A stretch of DNA of 64,000 bases, from NCBI RefSeq assembly GCF_024346395.1, contig NZ_JAGQCW010000001.1, forward strand, positions 620,001 to 684,000. Reading direction: 5' to 3'. The translations under genes and the position numbers were made by a program. Source of the DNA: Cyanobium sp. AMD-g (lineage in GTDB: Bacteria; Cyanobacteriota; Cyanobacteriia; PCC-6307; Cyanobiaceae). This document shows, one piece after another, positions 60,120 through 64,000 of the stretch (position 1 is the stretch's first letter; each line of letters starts with the position of its first letter). Under the pieces are notes generated by a model. It worked only from the letters and a program-made list of their open reading frames with translations, made no database searches and was not told where the DNA came from.

Positions 60120-61439
60120 TCAGACGCTGAGCAGGGCGCGCTTGGGGCCGTGGATCGGATCCTCGACCACGATCGTCTGATCCCGTTGGGCGCCGAGGGA
60201 AACGATGGCGATCGGCACCTCCATCAGCTCGGCCAGGAAGCGCAGATAGGCCATGGCGGTGGGGGGGAGATCCTCCAGGGCACGGCAATCGGCCGTGGAG
60301 CACTGCCAGCCCGGCAGGCTCTTGAACACAGGCCGGCAGCGGGCGAATTCGTCGGAGCTGCTGGGGAAGTGGTCGATGCGGCGGCCATCGAGCTCGTAGG
60401 CCACGCACACCTGGATCTCGTCCAGCTCATCGAGCACATCAAGCTTGGTGATCGCCAGGCAGTCGAGGCCGTTGACCTGGACCGCATAGCGGCCGATCAC
60501 CCCGTCGAACCAGCCGCAACGGCGGCGACGGCCGGTGGTGGTCCCGAACTCCCCGCCGCGATCACAGAGGTGGTCGTTGAGGCTGCCCTCCAATTCCGTC
60601 GGGAAGGGTCCTTCGCCCACCCGGGTGGTGTAGGCCTTGGCCACGCCGATCACCCGGTCGATCAGGGTGGGGCCCACGCCGGCGCCGATGCAGGCTCCGC
60701 CCGACACGGGGTTGGAGGAGGTGACGTAGGGGTAGGTGCCGTGGTCGAGATCCAGCAGGGTGCCCTGGGCGCCCTCGAAGAGGATGTTCTTGCGGGCCCG
60801 GGCCGCCTCGTGAATGGTGCGGGTGCAATCGACCACGTGGGGGGCCAGCCGGCGGCCGTAGGCGGCGTACTCCTCGATCACCGCGTCGGCATCCAGGGCG
60901 GGGATCCCGTAAACCTTCTCGAGCAGGTCGTTCTTCTCGGCGAGGGGGCCAAGCAGGCGGTCGCGCAGGCAGTCCGGATCGAGCAGGTCGATCACCCGGA
61001 TGCCATTGCGCTGGGATTTGTCGGCATAGGTGGGGCCGATGCCCCGGCCGGTCGTGCCGATGCGGCGGTCGCCCCGGCGCTGCTCCATCGCCAGGTCGAG
61101 CAGCCGGTGGTACGGCATCGTGACGTGGGCGGTGGAGGCGAGCTTCAGCCCGGAGACGTCGATCTCCAGCTCCAGCAGGGTGTCGATCTCGCCCAGCATC
61201 ACCTTGGGATCCACCACCGTGCCCGATCCGATCAGGCAGATGGTGTCCGGATAGAGGATCCCGGAGGGGATCAGGTGCAGCTTGAGGACCCGGTCCTCGA
61301 CAACGATGGTGTGCCCGGCGTTGACTCCGCCCTGGTAGCGGACCACGACATCGGCGGAGCGACTCAGCAGATCGGTGATCTTGCCTTTCCCTTCGTCACC
61401 CCATTGCGCACCGATGACGACAACATTGGCCAAGGACAC
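60120..61439 (-). CDS. purA: Adenylosuccinate synthetase
   Basis: The product is 439 aa. It opens with [20 protein letters not shown], the P-loop-like GTP site, then [38 protein letters not shown] and the late [18 protein letters not shown] are unmistakable. The enzyme makes adenylosuccinate from IMP and Asp with GTP, the first step to AMP. Start [10 protein letters not shown] is well placed. Next gene upstream is psb27, 68 nt away. Confidence 0.97.
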   Translation of the reverse strand: MSLANVVVIGAQWGDEGKGKITDLLSRSADVVVRYQGGVNAGHTIVVEDRVLKLHLIPSGILYPDTICLIGSGTVVDPKVMLGEIDTLLELEIDVSGLKLASTAHVTMPYHRLLDLAMEQRRGDRRIGTTGRGIGPTYADKSQRNGIRVIDLLDPDCLRDRLLGPLAEKNDLLEKVYGIPALDADAVIEEYAAYGRRLAPHVVDCTRTIHEAARARKNILFEGAQGTLLDLDHGTYPYVTSSNPVSGGACIGAGVGPTLIDRVIGVAKAYTTRVGEGPFPTELEGSLNDHLCDRGGEFGTTTGRRRRCGWFDGVIGRYAVQVNGLDCLAITKLDVLDELDEIQVCVAYELDGRRIDHFPSSSDEFARCRPVFKSLPGWQCSTADCRALEDLPPTAMAYLRFLAELMEVPIAIVSLGAQRDQTIVVEDPIHGPKRALLSV

Positions 61440-61507
61440 AGCGGCCCGAAGCCGCTTCTAAGCACAAGGGGAGAGCTTCTCAGATCGGGGTCCCCTTCGT
61501 CAAAGGT

Positions 61508-61921
61508 TCAGGCCCCGCGCACCGCGGACGCTTCAGCTTTCTTGAGCTCCTTTTCCAGCCGGCTGCGCAGCGCCTCCGGCAGGGGGCGGTTGGCGTAACC
61601 GGCGTAGTGGGCCGCCAGGGAATTCACCGCGGTCTGCATGGTGGTGAAGGAGGCCAGGCCGTGGATGTCCTGGCGGGGCCGGTAAAGGGCGGTGTAGCCG
61701 TTGATCAGCTGCCGGGCCTGCAGCTCCGCCTCCTGGTGGCCGGGGTCCTCCTGGGGCAGGGCGATGGTGGTCAGCAGGGTCTGGGCCACGCTGACGGTGT
61801 CATCGACATAGTTGCCGCTGAGGCCGGCGGTGGCCTGGCTGCAACCGCTCAGTCCAAGACAGAGACACAGGCCGAGGGCCAGAAAGGGACGGAGCAGGCT
61901 GCGGCGCAGAAAGGCGACCAA
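61508..61921 (-). CDS. psb27: Photosystem II assembly lipoprotein Psb27
   Basis: The product is about 137 aa, from TTG 61921 in the best reading; no strong ribosome site is visible and a start slightly upstream is possible. A lipoprotein signal is clear: SLLRPFLALGLCLCLGLSGC with the lipidated Cys. The mature part is the four-helix Psb27 bundle (NYVDDTVSVAQTLLTTIALP, LINGYTALYRPRQDIHGLAS, ALRSRLEKELKKAEASAV). It sits on CP43 at the lumen face during assembly and repair of photosystem II. This is direct evidence for a photosynthetic host. Confidence 0.9.
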   Translation of the reverse strand: MVAFLRRSLLRPFLALGLCLCLGLSGCSQATAGLSGNYVDDTVSVAQTLLTTIALPQEDPGHQEAELQARQLINGYTALYRPRQDIHGLASFTTMQTAVNSLAAHYAGYANRPLPEALRSRLEKELKKAEASAVRGA

Positions 61922-61946
61922 GGGAGGAACGGCGTCTGGCGAAATC

Positions 61947-63737
61947 CTACGGGGATGCACCCGGCAGCCCGCGCAGCTGCTCGAGGGCGGCGTCGGCGCC
62001 CAGCTCCCGCTTGCCCGTGTCGCCGCTGCGGTCGACCAGCTCCACCTTGCGCTCCCCGGCGCCACGGCCCACCACCAGCCGCCAGGGGATACCGATCAGG
62101 TCGGCGTCCTTGAACTTGACCCCGGCCCGCTCGGGGCGGTCATCGAGCAGCACGTCGATGCCGGCCTGCAGCAGCTGGCCGTAGAGCTCCTCGGCCAGGG
62201 CCACCTGCACCGGGTCCTGGCTGCTGGCGATCACGATGATCACCGTGTAGGGCGCGATCGCCACGGGCCAGCGGATCCCGTCGGCGTCATGGTGCTGCTC
62301 GACGGCGGCCTGGGCCAGCCGGGAAACGCCGATGCCGTAGCAGCCCATCCAGAGGGGCTCCTCGCTGCCGGCCTCGTTGGTGAAGCGCGCCTCCAGGGCC
62401 TCGGAGTACTTCCGGCCCAGCTGGAAGATGTGACCCACCTCGATGCCCCGGGCCGCCTCCAGCCGCTGGGACGGGTCGTGCAGGCAGCGGTCTCCCGGCT
62501 GGGCCGACCGCAGGTCCACCACCTCAGGGAGCGGGCAGAGCTCACCCCAGCGCGCGCCCACCAGGTGCTCATCGCTGCGGTTGGCCCCACAGACAAAGGC
62601 CTCCAGATCGGCGGCGGAGGGGTCGGCCAGCCGCAGCAGGGGAGCAGCCGCCGCCCGGGGATCCGCCTGGCGCAGCAGGGGTTCCGGCAGATGGGGGCCC
62701 AGGAAGCCGAAGGGGATGGGCGCGTCGAGGTGATCGGCCAGCAACGGCACGATCTCCAGCAGGGCGCCGGCGTCGGCACAGCGGGCCGTCACGGCATTGG
62801 CCAGCTTGACGTCGTTGAGCTGCTGGTCACCGCGCAGGCACACCAGCACCCCCCGCGGGGGCCCCGCCGCGAACCGGGCCAGCAGCAGCAGCACCTTCAG
62901 CGTCTGGGTGGGATCGAAGCCATGGGCGGTGCAGAGCTCTTCGATGCTCTTCTGGGCAGGCGTGGCCAGGGGATGGCAGGCGCTGACCTCCAGGGGGACC
63001 GCCGCGGCCGGCAGGGAGACGGCCCGTTCCTGGTTGGCGGCGTAACGGCCATCGGGACTGGCCAGGATCAGGTCCTCGCCGGCCTCGGCGGTGACCATGA
63101 ACTCCTGACTGGCGGAGCCGCCGATGGCGCCGCTGTCCGCCTCCACCGCCACGGCCCTCAGACCGCAGCGCTCGAAAATCCGCCGGTAGGCGCCGTCCAT
63201 GGCGGCATAGGTGCGCCGCAGGCAGGCCTCGTCGGCGTGGAAGGAGTAAGCGTCCTTCATGATGAATTCGCGCCCCCGCATCAGGCCGAAACGGGGCCGG
63301 ATCTCATCGCGGAACTTGGTCTGGATCTGATACAGGCAGACCGGCAGCTGGCGGTAGGAGCGCAGCAGGTCGGCCGCCAGCTCGGTGACCACCTCCTCAT
63401 GGGTGGGGCCGAGCCCGAGGGAGCGCTCCTGGCGATCGACCAGGTGGAACATGATCCCCTCCCCGGCGGTGTAGCCATCCCAGCGGCCACTGCGGCGCCA
63501 GAGATCGGCGGGCTGCAGCTGGGGCAGCAGGGTTTCGAGGGCGTCGACGGCGGCCATCTCCTCTCGAACGATGGCGGAGACCTTCTGGAGCACCCGCCAG
63601 AGCAGGGGCAGGTAGGCAAAGATTCCCGGCGCCAGGCGCCGCATGTAGCCCGCCCGGAGCAGCAGCTTGTGGGAGGTGATCTCGGCTTCGGCCGGGTCGT
63701 CCCGAAGCGTCACCAGCATCAGGCGGGAGACGCGCAT
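61947..63737 (-). CDS. proS: Prolyl-tRNA synthetase (bacterial type)
   Basis: The product is 596 aa. Class II motif 1 is GYMRRLAPGIFAYLPLLWRV near the start; motif 2 is FRDEIRPRFGLMRGREFIMK; motif 3 is MGCYGIGVSRLAQAAVEQH. The editing (INS) domain lies between motifs 2 and 3 (GGSASQEFMVTAEAGEDLIL and on). The C-terminal anticodon-binding domain includes RAGVKFKDADLIGIPWRLVV. It charges tRNA-Pro. Psb27 follows 25 nt downstream on the same strand. Confidence 0.97.
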   Translation of the reverse strand: MRVSRLMLVTLRDDPAEAEITSHKLLLRAGYMRRLAPGIFAYLPLLWRVLQKVSAIVREEMAAVDALETLLPQLQPADLWRRSGRWDGYTAGEGIMFHLVDRQERSLGLGPTHEEVVTELAADLLRSYRQLPVCLYQIQTKFRDEIRPRFGLMRGREFIMKDAYSFHADEACLRRTYAAMDGAYRRIFERCGLRAVAVEADSGAIGGSASQEFMVTAEAGEDLILASPDGRYAANQERAVSLPAAAVPLEVSACHPLATPAQKSIEELCTAHGFDPTQTLKVLLLLARFAAGPPRGVLVCLRGDQQLNDVKLANAVTARCADAGALLEIVPLLADHLDAPIPFGFLGPHLPEPLLRQADPRAAAAPLLRLADPSAADLEAFVCGANRSDEHLVGARWGELCPLPEVVDLRSAQPGDRCLHDPSQRLEAARGIEVGHIFQLGRKYSEALEARFTNEAGSEEPLWMGCYGIGVSRLAQAAVEQHHDADGIRWPVAIAPYTVIIVIASSQDPVQVALAEELYGQLLQAGIDVLLDDRPERAGVKFKDADLIGIPWRLVVGRGAGERKVELVDRSGDTGKRELGADAALEQLRGLPGASP

Positions 63738-63910
63738 GGGGAAAGTCCGGCTCGGCGCTGGACGCTATCACCGCAGACCCGCCGGGCCTGGCGCTGCGGG
63801 GGTGAAGAGTGAGTCGCCGCAACGGTCTTAGCCCCGAGACAGGGCGAGCCTTGGACGAAAAACTCTGCTAGTGTCAGCCGCTAGTCCAGTGCGTCCAACA
63901 CCAGTCTCAA

Positions 63911-64000
63911 TGCTCGCTCACCCTGCCCAGACCGGCTCGTCCATGGCCGGTCCCACTGCTTCGGTGGCTGTGTCTGCTTCGGTGGCCCGTTCAGAGGCCC
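63911..64000 (+). CDS. Start of an unidentified gene (cut by window edge)
   Basis: An ATG at 63911 opens a frame that stays open for 30 codons to the end of the window (MLAHPAQTGSSMAGPTASVA and on). It is low-complexity Ser/Ala/Val and shows no domain. It is divergent from proS with about 170 nt between, enough for promoters. Only weak support for it being coding. Confidence 0.35.

Noticed and set aside
60150-61598. Long plus-strand frame opposite purA
   Set aside because: Shadow frame without domain or start signals; purA is unmistakable on the other strand.

Overview
The window is a stretch of a GC-rich cyanobacterial chromosome, most like the Synechococcus/Cyanobium picocyanobacteria. The evidence is Psb27 of photosystem II, an acyl-lipid desaturase, a CrtI/CrtH-type carotenoid oxidoreductase, CobK, several protein families largely confined to cyanobacteria (DUF1824, DUF2854, DUF3153 types), a primary sigma factor with a cyanobacterial layout, and a cyanoexosortase with its own partners. 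No RNA genes, CRISPR arrays or origin were seen. All assignments are by reading; no database search was run.

Layout. (1) 1-15 kb is an AT-richer surface-polysaccharide island, almost all on the minus strand. It holds six complete glycosyltransferases, the start of a seventh, an ABC exporter, an acyltransferase and a GDP-mannose 4,6-dehydratase. It also holds much debris: a deleted IS21-type element, both ends of an older gmd gene on either side of the intact gmd, the first codons of an ABC-2 permease, and an FkbM methyltransferase split by one in-frame amber codon. (2) 14.8-15.4 kb has a FitAB/VapBC-like pair with altered catalytic residues. (3) 15.5-22.5 kb is a lasso-peptide locus: PF14907-type nucleotidyltransferase, RRE protein (PqqD-like), B2 leader peptidase, asparagine-synthetase-like cyclase, a 60-aa precursor with its own promoter, an HPr-kinase-like enzyme and an ABC exporter. 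Its centre (about 18.8-20.45 kb) is AT-rich while both edges are GC-rich. (4) 22.5-32.2 kb is a direct duplication of an MNT-HepT-Coq4 block. Between the two copies lie a cyanoexosortase A system (exosortase, HpsJ-like protein, associated protein), two exported proteins with VPGPLP C-terminal sorting tails, IS remnants and a VapBC module with a beheaded toxin. A third, larger VPAPLP-tailed protein lies just beyond copy 2. (5) 34-64 kb is compact, GC-rich core genome with overlapping genes: pterin dehydratase, YjbQ, desaturase, carotenoid oxidoreductase, OsmC, an intact VapBC pair, M32 carboxypeptidase, ppa, L,D-transpeptidase, ClC channel, hemC, PAP2 phosphatase, ArnT-like and DPM-GtrA glycosyltransferases, rpoD, priA, argB, ssb, cobK, cutA, a PfkB kinase, purA, psb27 and proS.

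How they work together. The glycosyltransferases, gmd, acyltransferase and exporter would build and export a decorated glycan. The lasso genes would cut the leader after a YxxPxLxxxGxxxxxT motif, close an Ala1-Glu8 macrolactam, possibly phosphorylate the product and export it. The exosortase module would process and anchor the VPxPLP proteins. The last 30 kb is housekeeping.
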